Both the position numbers and the translations under genes were made by a program. Positions 25,705 through 39,156 of a stretch of DNA of 64,000 nucleotides are shown piece by piece. Numbering within the stretch: the stretch's first letter is position 1; each line of letters begins with the position of its first letter. This stretch comes from Aristolochia californica (taxonomy: Eukaryota > Streptophyta > Magnoliopsida > Piperales > Aristolochiaceae), in assembly GCA_029961685.1 (NCBI GenBank), contig JARWKL010000006.1, positions 17,547,276-17,611,275 on the forward strand. Direction: 5' to 3'. Under the pieces are notes generated by a model that was not told where the DNA came from, searched no databases, and saw only the letters and a program-made list of their open reading frames with translations.

Positions 25705-27699
25705 CATGTTTTAAATGTGGTCGATATGCATGCTAGAAACATGTTGAAGATGCAAATAGCCTAATGATGCAAAAATCTCGAGTAGAAAAAATTAAATTCT
25801 CAAGTTAACTTGTGGTTGGATATTTACCAGAGCCAAACAACCCAATTTTTGCCCATTTTCAAAATGTGGACCTAACAATCATAGATCATCGTAAATGTTT
25901 TGATCAATTAATGATGTGTAACGGTTATAATTTTTGTTAAAAATGACTTATGGTTTTGGAGTCAACACTCAGTTAAAAATGCATCGCCTCCCCTCTTCCG
26001 ATGACAGCAAAACCCAATATATGAAAAACTCAAAGAACTTAAAATCCTTAAAAATCAAAGATATAATTTGTGGAATTATCTCTCTTAGCATTTGTGCATT
26101 TTGGGTGTTCAATTTTTTTTCAGATCCAAACTTGAGTTTTCACACTCCTTTTTTTCTCGTAAAAAAAAACATAAGGCAAATAGATCACAACAAAATGACA
26201 ACTTTAGAGTTTATGTATGCAAAAAAATTTGAAAACTATAATAAATCTAAGTGAAGAAAAAAAATTTACACACTAAAAATGAACACCAAAGTTTTGTGAT
26301 CCATGATTGGGAAATTCCACTAGTTCAACCCCTAATAGCTTGGTGGAATTTTATAAGAAAGATATTCTAATTGATCCCAAAATGTTTTAAATGTGGTGGA
26401 TATGCATGCCAGAAACATATTGAAGATGCTATTGTCATAATGATCCAAAAATTTTAAGGAGTAGAAAAATTTACCAGATCCAAACAACCCACTTTTTGCC
26501 TATTTCACAAAAACCGGTCCTAACAATCATAGATCATCGTAAATGTTTTGATCGATTAATGATGTGTAACAGCTATAATTTTTGTTATAAATGACATATG
26601 GTTTGGGAGTCAACACTCAATGAAAAATGTCTCTTTCGATGATTGCAAAACCCAATATATAAACAACTAAAAGAGTTTACAATTATTTAAAAAATCACCG
26701 ATATTTTTTGGAATTATCTCTCTCAGAATTAGTGCATATCCATTATGGAAGTTCAATTTTTTTTCAAATCCAAACTTGAGTTTTCACTCTCCCTTTTTTC
26801 ACGTAAACAAAAAGATAAGGCAAATAGATCACAACAAAATGAAAATTTTAGATTTTATGTATGCAAAAGAATTGGAAAACTATTATATAAGTAAGTGAAG
26901 AAAATTATTTCATGCACTAAATATGAAAACCAAAGTTTTTTTATCCATGTTTCGGAAATTCCACTAGTTCTACCCCTCACAGCTTGGTAGAATTTTATAA
27001 GAAAGAGATTCTAATTGATCCTAACATATTTTAAATGTGGTGGATATGCATGCCAGAAACATGCTGAAGATGCAATTGACCTAATGATCCAACAATTTCA
27101 AGGAGTAGAAAAAATTAAATTCTCAAATTAACGAATGGTGGGATATTTACCTGTGCCAAACAACCACTTTTTGCCTATTTTACAAAAAGCGGGCAAAACA
27201 ATCATAGATCATCGTAAATGTTTTGATCGAATAATGATGTGTAACAGCTATAATTTTTGATAGAAATGACTTATGGTTTGGGAGTCAACACTCAGTGAAA
27301 AATGCCTCTTCCGATGATTGCAAAATCAAGTATATAAACAACTAAAAGTGTTTACAATCCTTAAAAATATCAGATTTTTTTTGAATTATGTCTCTCAGCT
27401 TTTGACCATTTCCATTTTGGAAGTTCAATTTTTTTTCAAATCCAAATTTGAGTTTTCACTCTCCCATTTTTCTCGCAAAGAAAAAGATAAGGCAAAACGA
27501 CCACAACAAAGATAAAATTTTAGAGTTTATGTATGCAAAAAAATTTGAAACTATAATAAATGTACGTGAAGAAAATTATTTCACGCACTAAAAATGAACA
27601 CCAAAGTTTTGTTATCCATGTTTACGAAATTCCACTAGTACAACCCCTTATGGCTCGGTGGAATTTTATAAGAAAGAGATTTCAAGTTGATTCTAACAT
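25705..27699 (+). repeat. Trimeric HOR Q-P1-P2, copy 2 (1,995 bp)
   Basis: Q at about 25705, P1 at 26384 and P2 at 27028, with the same diagnostic variants as copy 1. The Q unit keeps gatgacagcaaaacc in place of the usual gatgattgc. A small deletion at about 26470 (gagtagaaaaat joined to ttaccagatcc) removes about 35 bp in P1. Confidence 0.85.
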
Positions 27700-30357
27700 G
27701 TTTTGAATGTGGTGGATGTGCATGCCAGAAACATTTTGAAGATGCAAATGACCTAATGATGCAAAAATTTCAAGGAGTAGAAAAAATCAAATTCTCAAGT
27801 TAACGTGTGGTTGGATATTTACCAGAGCCAAACAATCCAATTTTTGCCTATTTTCAAAAAGTTGACCTAACAATCATAGATCATCATAAATGTTTTGATC
27901 GATTAATGAAGTGTAACGGTTATAATTTTTCTTAAAAATGACTTATGGTTTTGGAGTCAACACCCAGTTAAAAATGCATCGCCACCCCTCTTCCGATGAC
28001 AACAAAACCCAATATATGAAAAACTCAATGAGTTTAAAATCCTTAAAAATCAAAGATAAAATTTGTGGAATTATCTCTATCAGGATTTGTGCATTTTGGG
28101 AGTTCAATTTTTTTTCAAATCCAAACTTGAGTTTTCACACTCCTTTTTGTCTCATAAACAAAAAGATAAGGCAAATAGATCACAAGAAAATGAAAATTTT
28201 AGAGTTTATGTATGCAAATAAATTTGAAAACTATAATAAATGTAAGTGAAGAAAAAAATTTCACGCCTCAAAATGAACACCAAAGTTTTGTGATCCATGT
28301 TTGGGAAATTCCACTAGTTCAACCCCTAATGGCTTGGTGGAATTTTATAAGAAAGAGATTCTAATTAATCCTAACATGTTTTAAATGTGGTGGATATGCA
28401 TGCCAGAAACATGTTGAAGAAGCAAGAAAAAATTATATTCTCAAGTTAAGGTGAGGTGGAATATTTACCAAAGCCAAACAACCCATTTTTTGCCTATTTT
28501 ACGAAAATTGGACCTAACAATAATAGATCAATGTAAATGTTTTGATCGATTAATGACGTGTAACGTTTAGAGTTTTAGTTAAAAATGACTTATGGTTTGG
28601 CAATCAACACTCAGTTAAAAAAGCTTCCACCCGCGCCCCCCGTCTTCTTCCGATGATTTCAAAACCCAATATATGAAAAACTCAAAGAGTTTACAATCCT
28701 TAAAAATCTCTGTCAGCATTTGTGCATTTTGGGTGTTCAATTTTTTTTCAAATCCAAACTTGAGTTTTCACTCTCCCTTTTTTCTCGTAAACAAAAAGAT
28801 AAGGCAAATAGATCCCAACAAAATGAAAATTTTAGAGTTTATGTATGCAAAAATTTTTGAAAACTATAATAATGTAAGTGAAGAAAAAAATTTCACGCAC
28901 TAAAAATTGACACCAAAGTTTTGTGATCCATGTTTGGGAAATTCCACTAGTTCAACCCCTAGTAGCTTGGTGGATATTTATAAGAAAGAGATTCTAATTG
29001 ATCCTAACATGTTTTAAATGTGGTGATTATGCATGCCAGAAACATGTTGAAGATGCAATTGCCGTAATGATCCAAAAATTTTAAGGAGTAGAAAAAATTA
29101 AATTCTCCAGTTAAGGTACGGTGTGTTATTTACAAGAGCCAAACAACCCAGTTTTTTTCCTATTTTAAAAAAAATCGGACCTAACAATCATAGATCATCA
29201 TAAATGTTTTGATCGATTAATGATGTGTAACGGCTATAATTGTTGTTAGAAATGTCTTATGGTTTGGGAGTCAACACTCAGTGAAAAATGCTTCTTCCGA
29301 TGATTGTAAAACCCAATATATAAACAACTAAAAGAGTTTACAATCCTTAAAAATAACCGATATTTTTTGGAATCATCTTTCCTAGAATTTGTGCATTTCC
29401 ATTATGGAAGTTCAATTTTTTTTCAAATCCAAACTTGAGTTTTCATTCTCCCTTTTTTCGCGTAACAAAAAAAAGATAAGGCTAACAGATCACAACATAA
29501 TGAAAATTTTACAGTTTATGTGTGCAAAAGAATTTGAAAACTGTAATAAATGTAATTGAAGAAAAAATTTTCACGCACTAAAAATGAACACCAAAGTTTA
29601 TTGATCCATGTTTGGGATATTCCACTAGTACAACCCCTAATAGCTTGGTGGAATTTTATAAGAAAGAGATTTTAATTGATCCTTACTTGTTTTAAATATG
29701 GTGGATATGCATGCTAGAAACATGTTGCAGATGCAAATGACGTAATGATCCAAAAATTTCCAGTAGAAAAAAATAAATTCTCAAGTTAACGTGTGGTGCG
29801 ATATTTATAAGAACTAAACAACCCACTTTTGCCTATTTTACAAAAAGCGGACCTAACAATCATAGATCATTGTAAATGTTTTGATTGTTTAATGATGTGT
29901 AACAACTATAATTTTTTATAGAAATGACTTATGGTTTGGGAGTCAACACTCAGTCAAAAATGCCTCTTCCGATGATTGCTCAACAAAATATATAAACAAC
30001 TAAAAGTGTTTACAATCCTTAAAAATGTCAGATTTTTTTTGAATTATGTCTCTCACCTTTTGAGCATTTCCATTTTGGAAGTTCAATTTCTTTTCAAATC
30101 CAAACTTGAGTTTTCACTCTCCCATTTTTCTCGTAAAGAAAAAGATAAGGCAAAACAACCACAACAAAGATACAATTTTAGAGTTTATGCATGCAAAAAA
30201 ATTTGAAAACTATAATAAATGTACGTGAATAAAGTTATTTCACGCACTAAAAATGAACACCAAAGTTTTGTGATCCATGATCAGGAAATTCCACTAGTAC
30301 AACCCCTTATGGCTTGGTGGAATTTTATAAGAAAATGATTTCTAGTTGATCCTAACA
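27700..30357 (+). repeat. Trimeric HOR with an extra Q-prime unit, copy 3
   Basis: Units: Q (27700), Q-prime (28378), P1 (29009) and P2 (29687). Q-prime has private variants: gtttagagttttagtt, ggcaatcaacactcag, ctctgtcagcat right after the ccttaaaaat block, gatcccaac, and aaattgacacc. A small deletion lies at about 28425 (gaagaagcaag). Confidence 0.85.
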
Positions 30358-32385
30358 TGTTTTAAATGTGGTGGATATGCATGCCAGAAACATGTTGAAG
30401 ATGCAAATGACCTAATGATGCAAAAATTTCAAGGAGTAGGAAAAATTAAATTCTAAAGTTAACATGTGGTTGGAAATTTACTAGAGCCAAACATTCCAAT
30501 TTTTGCCTATTTTCAAAAAGGTGGACCTAACAATCATAGACCATCGAAAATGTTTTGATCAATTAATGATGTGTAACGGTTATATTTTTTGTTAAACATG
30601 ACTTATGGTTTTGGAGTCAACACCCAATTAAAAATGCATCGCCCCCCTCTTCCAATGACAGCAAAACCCAATATATGAAAAGCTCAAAGAGTTTAAAAGC
30701 CTTAAAAATCAAAGATAAAATTTGTGAAATTATCTCTATCAGCATTTGGGCATTTTGGGTGTTCAATTTTTTTTTCAAATCCAAACTTGAGTTTACACAC
30801 TCCTTTTTTTCTCGTAAACAAAAATATAAGGCAAATAGATCACAACAAAATGAAAATTTTAGAGTTTATGTATGCAAAAAAATTGAAACCTTTAATAAAT
30901 GTAAGTGATGAAAAAAATTTCACGCACTAAAAATGAACAACAAAGTTTTGTGATCCATGTTTGGGAAATTCCACTAGTTCAACTCCTAATAGCTTGGTGG
31001 AATTTTATAAGAAAGAGATTCTAATTGATCCTAACATGTTTTAAATGTGGTGGATATATATGCCAGAAACATGTTGAAGATGTAATTGCAGTAATGATCC
31101 AAAATTTTTAAGGAGTAGAAAAAATTAAATTCTCAAGTTAAGGTGCGGTGGGATATTTCCCAGAGCCAAACAACCCACTTTTTGTCTATTTTACAAAAAC
31201 CAAACGTAACAATCATAGATCATCGTAAATGTTTTGATCGATTAATGATATTTAACGGCTATAATTTTTGTTTTAAATGACTTATGGTTTGGGAGTCAAC
31301 ACTCAGTGAAAAATGCCTCTTCCGATGATTGCAAAACCCAATATATAAAAAACTAAAAGAGTTTACAATCCTTAAAAATCATGGATATTTTTTGGAATTA
31401 TGTCTCATAGAATTTGTGCATTTCAATTATGGATGTTCAATTCTTTTTCAAATCCAAACTTGAGTTTTCACTCTCCCTTTTTTCTAGTAAACAAAAAGAT
31501 AAGGCAAATAGATCACAGCAAAATGAAAATTTTAGAATTTATGTATGCAAAAGAATTTGAAAACTATAATAAATGTAAGTGAAGAAAATTATTTCACGCA
31601 CTAAAAATGAACACAAAACGTTCGTTATCCATGTTTGGGAAATTCCGCAAGTTCTACCCCTAACTGCTTGGTAGAATTTTATAAGAAAGAGATTCTAATT
31701 GATCCTAACATGTTTTAAATGTGGTGGATATGCATGCCAGAAACACGTTGAAGATGCAATTGACCTAATGATCCAAAATTTTCAAGGTGTAGAAAAAATT
31801 AAATTCTCAAATTAACGAGCGGTGGGATATTTACCAGAGCCAAACCACCCACTTTTTGCCTATTTTCCAAAAAGCGGACCTAACAATCATAGATCATCAT
31901 ATATGTTTTGATCAATTAATGATGTGTAACGGCTATATTTTTTGTTAGAAATGACTTATGGTTTGGGAGTCAACACTCAGTGAAAAATGCCTCTTCTGAT
32001 GATTGCAAAATCAAATATATAAACAACTAAAAGTGTTTAGAATCCTTAAAACTCTCAAATTTTTTTTGGAATTATGTCTCTCAGCATTTGTGCATTTCCA
32101 TTTTGGAAGTTCAATTTTTTTTTCAAATCCAAACTTGAGTTTTCACTCTCCCATTTTCTCGTAAAGAAAAAGATAAGGCAAAACAATCACAACAAAATGA
32201 AAATTTTAGAGTTAATGTATGCAAAAAAAATTGAAAACTATAATAAATGTACGTGAAGAAAATTATTTCACGCACTAAAACAGAACACCAAAGTTTTGTT
32301 ATACATGTTTGGGAAATTCCACTAGTCCAACTCCTTATAGCTTGGTAGAATTTTATAAGAAAGAGATTTCTAGTTGATCCTAACA
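30358..32385 (+). repeat. Trimeric HOR Q-P1-P2, copy 4 (2,028 bp)
   Basis: Q at about 30358, P1 at 31037 and P2 at 31710. All diagnostic variants are present and no large deletion is seen. Confidence 0.85.
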
Positions 32386-34375
32386 TGTTTTAAATGTGGT
32401 GGATATGCATGTCAGAAACATGTTGAAGATGCAAATGACCTAATGATGCAAAAATCTCAAGTAGAAAAAATTAAATTCTCAAGTTAAAGTGTGGTTGGAT
32501 ATTTACCAGAGCCAAACAACCCTCTTTTTGCCTATTTTCAAAAAGCGGACCTAACAATCATAGATCATCATCGTAAATGTTTTGATAGATTAATGATGTG
32601 CATAGATTATAATTTTTTTTAAAAATGACTTATGGTTTTGGAGTCAACACTCAGTTAAAAATGCATCGCGACCCCTCTTCCGATGACTATGAAACCCAAT
32701 ATATGAAAAACTCAAAGAGTTTAAAATCCTTAAAAATCCAAGTTAAAATTTGTGGAATTATCTCTATCAGCATTTGTGCATTTTGGAAGTTCAATTTTTT
32801 TTCAAATCCAAACTTGAGTTTTCACACTCCTTTTTGTCTCGTAAACAAAAAGATAAGCCAAATAGATCACAACAAAATGAAAATTTTAGAGTTTATGTAT
32901 GCAAATAAATTTGAAAACTATAATAAATGTAAGTGAAGAAAAAAAATTCACGTCTCAAAATGAACACCAAAGTTTTGTGATCCATGTTTGGGAAATTCCA
33001 CTAGTTCAACCTCTAATGGCTTGGTGGAATTTTATAAGAAAGAGATTCTAATTGATCCTAACATGTTTTAAATGTGGTGGATATGCATGCCAGAAACATG
33101 TTGAAGGAACAATTGCCGTAATGATCCAAAAATTTTAAGCAGTAGAAAAAATTAAATTCTCAAGTTAAGGTGCGGTGGGATATTTACCAATGCCATACAA
33201 CCCACTTTTTCCCTATTATACGAAAAATGGACCTAACAATCATAGATCATTGTAAATGTTTTGATCGATTAATGATGTGTAACGTTTAGAGTTTTGGTTA
33301 AAAAGGACTTATGGTTTGGCAATCAACGCTCAGTCATAAATTCATCCCCCCCCCTCTTCCGATGATTTCAAAACCCAATATATGAAAAACTCAAAGTGTT
33401 TACAATCCTTAAAAATCTCTGTCAGCATTTGTGCATTTTGGGTGTTCAATTTTTTTTCAACTCCAAACTTGAGTTTTCAGTCTCCCTTTTTTCTCGTAAA
33501 AAAAAAAGATAAGGCAAATAGATCCCAACAAAATGAAAATTTTAGAGTTTATGTATGCAAAAAAAATTGAAAACTGTAATAATGTAAGTGAAGCAAAACA
33601 TTTCACGCGCTAAAAATTGACACCAAAGTTTTGTGATCCATATTTGGGAAATTTCACTAGTTCAACCCCTAATTGCTGGGTGGAATTTTATAACAAAGAG
33701 ATTCTAATTGATCCTAACATGTTTTAAATGTGGTGGATATGCATGCCAGAAACTCTTTCAAGATGCAATTGCCGTAATGATCCAAAAATTTTAAGGAGTA
33801 GAAAAAATTAAATTCTCAAGTTAAGGTACAGTGTGTTATTTACAAGAGCCAAACAACCCACTTTTTGCCTATTTTAAAAAATTTGGACCTAACAATCATA
33901 GATCATCGTAAATATTTTGAGAGATTAATGATGTGGAACGGCTATAATTTTTGTTGGAAATGACTTATGGTTTGGGAGTCAACACAGTGAAAAATGCCTC
34001 TTCCTGTCATTGCAAAACCCAATATATAAACAACTAAAAAAGTTCACAATCCTTAAAAATCACAGATATTTTTTTGAATTATGTCTCTCAGAATTTGTGC
34101 ATTTCCATTATGGAAGTTCAATTTTTTTTCAAATCCAAACTTGAGTTTTCACTCTCCCTTTTTTCTCGTAAACAAAAAGATAAGGCAAATATATTGCAAC
34201 AAAATGAAGATTTTAAAGTTTATGTATGCAAAAGAATTTAAAAACTATAGTAAATGTAAGTGAAGAAAATTATGTCACGCACTAAAACTGAACACCAAAG
34301 TTTTGTTATCCTTGTTTGCGAAATTCCACTAGTACAATCCCTTATAAGAAAGAGATTTCTAGTTGATCCTAACAT
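32386..34375 (+). repeat. Trimeric HOR with Q-prime and a P1/P2 hybrid, copy 5
   Basis: Units: Q (32386), Q-prime (33066) and one P unit (33721). The Q and Q-prime units repeat the private variants of 27700-29008 about 4.69-4.71 kb away: gcaaataaatttg, cacgtctcaaaatg, gtttagagttttggtt, gatcccaac and gtgtgttattta. The single P unit starts as P1 (ccattatggaagttc, gcaaaagaattt) and ends as P2 (ctaaaactgaac, tagtacaatccctta). Confidence 0.85.
34220..34340 (+). repeat. P1/P2 hybrid junction (in-register unit loss)
   Basis: Between gcaaaagaatttaaaaac (a P1 marker) and ctaaaactgaacacc (a P2 marker) the unit switches subtype without changing monomer length. One complete P unit present in the homologous position (29009-30357) is missing. 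This is the signature of an in-register unequal crossover. A separate small deletion follows (tagtacaatcccttata joined to agaaagag). Confidence 0.7.
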
Positions 34376-36410
34376 GTTTTAAATGAGGTGGATATGCTTG
34401 CCAGAAACATGTTAACGATGCAAATGACCTAATGATGCAAAAATTTCAAGGAGTAGAAAAAATTAAATTCTCAAGTTAACGTGTGGTTGAATATTTATCA
34501 GAGCCAAACAACCTACTTTTTGCCTAGTATAAAAAAGCGGACCTAACAATCATAGATCATCATAAATGTTTTGATCAATTAATGACGTGTAACGGTTATA
34601 GTTTTTTTTGAAAATGACTTATGGTATTCGAGTCAACACTCAGTTAAAAATGCATCGTCCCTCTCCCTCCCCCCCCTCCTCTTCCGATGATTGCAAAACC
34701 AAGTATATGAAAAACTCAAAGAGTTTAAAATCCTTAAAAATCAAAGATAAATTTTGTGGAATTATCTCTCTCAACATTTTTGCATTTTGGGTGTTCAAAT
34801 TTTTTTGCAATCCAAACTTGAGTTTTCACACTCCTTTTTTTCTCGTAAACAAAAAGATGAGGCACATAGATCACAATAAAATGAAATTTTTAGAGGTTAT
34901 GTATGCAAATAATTTTGTAAACTATAATAAATTTAAGTGAAGAAAAAAATTTCACGTACTAAAAATGAACACCAAAGTTTTGTGATCCATGTTTGGGAAA
35001 TTCCACTAGTTCACCCCTAATAGCTTGGTGGAATTTTATAAGAAATAGATTCTAATTGATCCTAACATGTTTTAAATGTGGTGAATATGCATGCCAGAAA
35101 CATGTTGAAGATGCAATTGAAGTAATGATCCAAAAATTTTAAGGAGTAGAAAAAATTAAATTCTCAAGTTAAGGTGCGGTGGGATATTTACCAGAGCCAA
35201 ACAACCCACTATTTGCCTATTTTACAAAAACTGGACCTAACAATCATAGATCATCATAAATATTTTGATCGATTAGTGATATGTAACGGCTATAATTTTT
35301 GTTATAAATTACTTATGGTTTGGGAGTCAACACTCAGTGAAAAATGCAAGTTCCGATGATTGCAATCCCAATGTATAAAGAACTAAAAGAGTTTACAATC
35401 CTTAAAAATCAATGATATTTTTTGGAATTATCTCTCTTAGAATTTTTACATTTTCATTATGGAAGTTCAATTTTTTTTCAAATCCAAACTTTAGTTTTCA
35501 CTCTCCCTTTTTTCTCGTAAACCAAAAGATAAGGCAAACAGATCATAACAAAATGAAAATTTTAGCGTTTATGTATGCAAAAAAATTTGAAAACTATAAT
35601 AAAGGTTGGTGAAGAAAATTATTTTACACACTAAAAATGCACACAAAAGTTTTGTGATCTATGTTTTGGAAATTCCTCTAGTTCACCCCCTACAACTTGG
35701 AAGAATTTTATAAGAAAGAGATTCTAATTGATCCTAACATGTTTTAAATGTGGTGGATATGCATGCCAGAAACATGTTGAAGATGCAATTGACCTAATGA
35801 TCCAAAAATTTCGAGTAGAAAAAATTAAATTCTCAAATTAACGAGCGGTGGGATATTTACCAGAACCAAACAGCCCACTTTTTCCCTATTATACAAAAAC
35901 TGGACTTAAGAATCATAGATCATCATAAATGTTTAGATCAATTATTAATTTGGAACGGCTATATTGTTTTTTTAGAAATGACATATGGTTTGGGTGTCAA
36001 CACTCAGTGAAAAATGCCTCTTTCGATGATTGCAAAACCAAATATATAAACAACTAAAAGTGTTTACAATCCTGAAAAATCTCAGATTTTTTTCGAATTA
36101 TGTCTCTCAGCGTTGGTGCATTTACATTTTGGAAGTTCAATTTTATTTCAAATCCAAACTTGAGTTTTCACTCTCCCATTTTTCTCGTAAAGAAAAAGAT
36201 AAGGCAAACGATCACAACAAAATGAAAATTTTAGACTTTATGAATGCAAAAAAATTTGAAAACAACAGTAAATGTTCACGAAGAAAATTATTACACGCAC
36301 TAAAACTGAACACCAAAGTTTTGTTATCCATGTTTGGGAAATTTCACTAGTGCAACCCCTTATAGCTTGGTTGAATTTTATAAGAAAGAGATTTCTAGTT
36401 GATCCTAACA
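34376..36410 (+). repeat. Trimeric HOR Q-P1-P2, copy 6 (2,035 bp)
   Basis: Q at about 34376 (with an enlarged CT-rich tract around 34662-34684), P1 at 35068 and P2 at 35740. This is the last recognisable complete trimer. Confidence 0.8.
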
Positions 36411-38115
36411 TGTTTTAAATGTTGTGGATATGCATGCTAGAAACATGTTGAAGATGCAAATGATCTAATGTTGCAAAAATTTCAAGGAGTAGAAAACATT
36501 AAATTCTCAAGTTAACGTGTTGTTGGATAATTACCAAAGCCAAACAACCCACTTTTTGCCTTTTTTCAAAAAGCGGTAGATAATCTTAAATGTTTTGATT
36601 GATTAATGATGTGGAATGGTTATAACTTTTGCTAAACAGGACTTATGGTTTTGGAGTCAATAGTCAGTTAAAAATGCATCCCCCCCTCTTCCGATGATTG
36701 CAAAACCCAATACATGAAAAACTCAAAGGGCTTAAAATCCTTAAAAATCAAAGATAAAATTTTCGGAATTATCTCTCTCAGCATTTGGGCATTTTGGGTG
36801 TTCAGTTTTTTTTCAAATCCAAACTTGAGTTTTCACACTCCCTTTTTTCTCGTAAATAAAAAGATAAGGCAATAAGATCACAACAAAATGAAAATTTTAG
36901 AGTTTATGTATGCAAAAAAATTTGAAAACTATAATAAATGTAAGTGGAAAAACATTTCACTAAAAATGAACACCAAAGTTTTTTTATCCTTGTTTGGGAA
37001 ATTCCACTAGTTCTACCCCTAATAGCTTGGTGGAATTTTATAAGAAAGAAATTCTAATTGATCTTAACATGTTTTAAATGTGGTGGATATGCATGCCAGA
37101 AACATGTTGAAGATGTAATTGACCTAATGATCCCAAATTTTCAATGAGTAGAAAAAATTAAATTTTCAAGTTAACGTGCGGTGGGATATTTACCAGAGCC
37201 AAACAACCCACTTTTTGCCTATTTTAAAAAAAGCGGACCTAAAAACCACAAATCATTGTAAATGTTTTGATCGATTAATGATGTGTAATGGCTATAATTT
37301 TTATTAGAAATTACTTATGGTTTGGGAGTCAACACTAAGTGAAAAATGCTTCTTCCGATCATTGCAAGACCCAAGATATAAATATCTAAACGAGTTTACA
37401 CACCATAAAAATCACAATTTTTTTTTTGGAATTATCTCTCTCAGCATATGTGCATTTCCATTTTAGAAGTTCAATTTTTTTTCAAATCCAAACTTGAGTT
37501 TTCACTCTCCCATTTTTCTCGTATACAAAAAGATAACGCAAATAGATCACAACAAAATGAATATTTTAGAGTTTATGTATGCAAAAAAATTAGAAAAGTA
37601 CAATAAATGTAAGTGAAGAAAATTATTTCATGCACTAAAAATGAACACCAATGATTTGTTATCCATGTTTGGGAAATTCCACTAGTACAACCCCTAATAG
37701 CTTGGTGGAATTTTATAAGAAAGAGATTTCTAGTTGATCCTAACATGTTTTAAATGTGGTGGATATGCATGCAAGAAACATGTTGAAGATGCAAATGACC
37801 TAATGATCCAAAAATTGCAAGGAGTAGAAAAAATTAAATTCTCAAGTTAACGTATAGTGGGATGTTTACCAGAGCCAAACAACCCACGTTTTCCCTATTT
37901 AACAAAAGCGGACCTGACAATCATAGATCATCGTAAATATTTTGATCCATTAATGATTTGTAACGTTTAGAATTTTTGTTAAAAATGACTTATGGTTTGG
38001 GAATCAACACTCAGTTAAAAATGCTTCCCCCCTTCCCTCCTTTTCCAATGATTTCAAAACCCAACATATGAAAAACTGAAAGAGCTTACAATCCTTAAAA
38101 ATCACAGATATGTTT

Positions 38116-38220
38116 GTGCATTTTGGGTATATGTTTGTGGAATTATCTCTCTCAGAATTTGTGCATTTTGGGTATATGTTTGTGGAATTATCTCTCTTAG
38201 CATTTGTGCATTTTGGGTCT
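38116..38220 (+). repeat. 45-bp tandem triplication inside a Q monomer
   Basis: The segment starting gtgcattttgggtatatg repeats at 38116, 38161 and (partial) 38206, an exact spacing of 45 bp. Differences are minor (ctcagaat versus cttagcat). It is private to this monomer and consistent with replication slippage. Confidence 0.92.
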
Positions 38221-39156
38221 TCAATTTTTTTTTTCAAATCCAAACTTGAGTTTTCACTCTGCCTTTTTTCTTAAAAAAAAAAAGATAAGACAAATAGATC
38301 ACAACAAAATGAAAATTTTAGAGTTTATGTAGGCAAAAAAATTTTAAATCTAAAATAAATGCAAGTGAAGAAAATTATTTAACGCACTAAAAATGAACAC
38401 CAAAGTTTTGCGATCCATGTTTGGGAAATTCCACTAGTACAACTTCTAATAGCTTGGTGGAATTTTATAAGAAAGAGATTCTAATTGATCCTAACATGTT
38501 TTAAAAGTGAATATGCATGCCAGAAACATGTTGAAGATGCAAATGACCTAATGATCCAAAAATTTCAAGGAGTAGAAAAAAAAAATATTCTCAAGTTAAA
38601 GTGTAGTGGGATATTTACAAGAGCCAAACAACCCACTTTTTGCCTATTTTAAAAAAGCGGACCTAAAAATCTTAGATCATCATAAATGTTTTGATCGATT
38701 AATGATGTGTAACGGTTATAATTTTGGTTAGAAATGACTTATGGTTTGGGAAGTGAAAAATGCTTCTTCCAAAGATTGCAAAACCCAATATATAAAAAAT
38801 TTAAAGTGTTTACCATCCGTAAAAATCACAAATTTTTTTGGAATTACCTCTCTCTGCATTTGTGCATTTACATTTTGGAAGTTCAATTTTTTTTTTCAAA
38901 TCCAAACTTGAGTTTTCACTCTCCCATTTTTCTCATAAACAAAAAAAAGGCAAATAGATCAGAACAAAATAAAATTTTTACTATTTATGTATTAAAAAAA
39001 TTAAAAACTATAATAAATGTAAGTGAAGAAAATTATTTCACGCACTAAAAATGAACACCAAAGTTTATTTATCCATGTTTGGGAAATTCCACTAGTACAA
39101 CTCCTAATAGCTTGGTGAAATTTGATAAGAAAGAGATTTCTAGTTGATCCTAACAT

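Larger units (their letters stand above)
27700..36410 (+). repeat. 4.7-kb super-HOR, two copies
   Basis: Copy 1 (27700-32385) is Q, Q-prime, P1, P2, Q, P1, P2. Copy 2 (32386-36410) is Q, Q-prime, P1/P2 hybrid, Q, P1, P2. Private variants of Q and Q-prime match at offsets of 4,687 bp (gcaaataaatttg at 28214 and 32901) and 4,710 bp (gtgtgttatt at 29121 and 33831). The trimer is thus nested in a seven-unit repeat, with one unit lost from copy 2. Confidence 0.8.
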
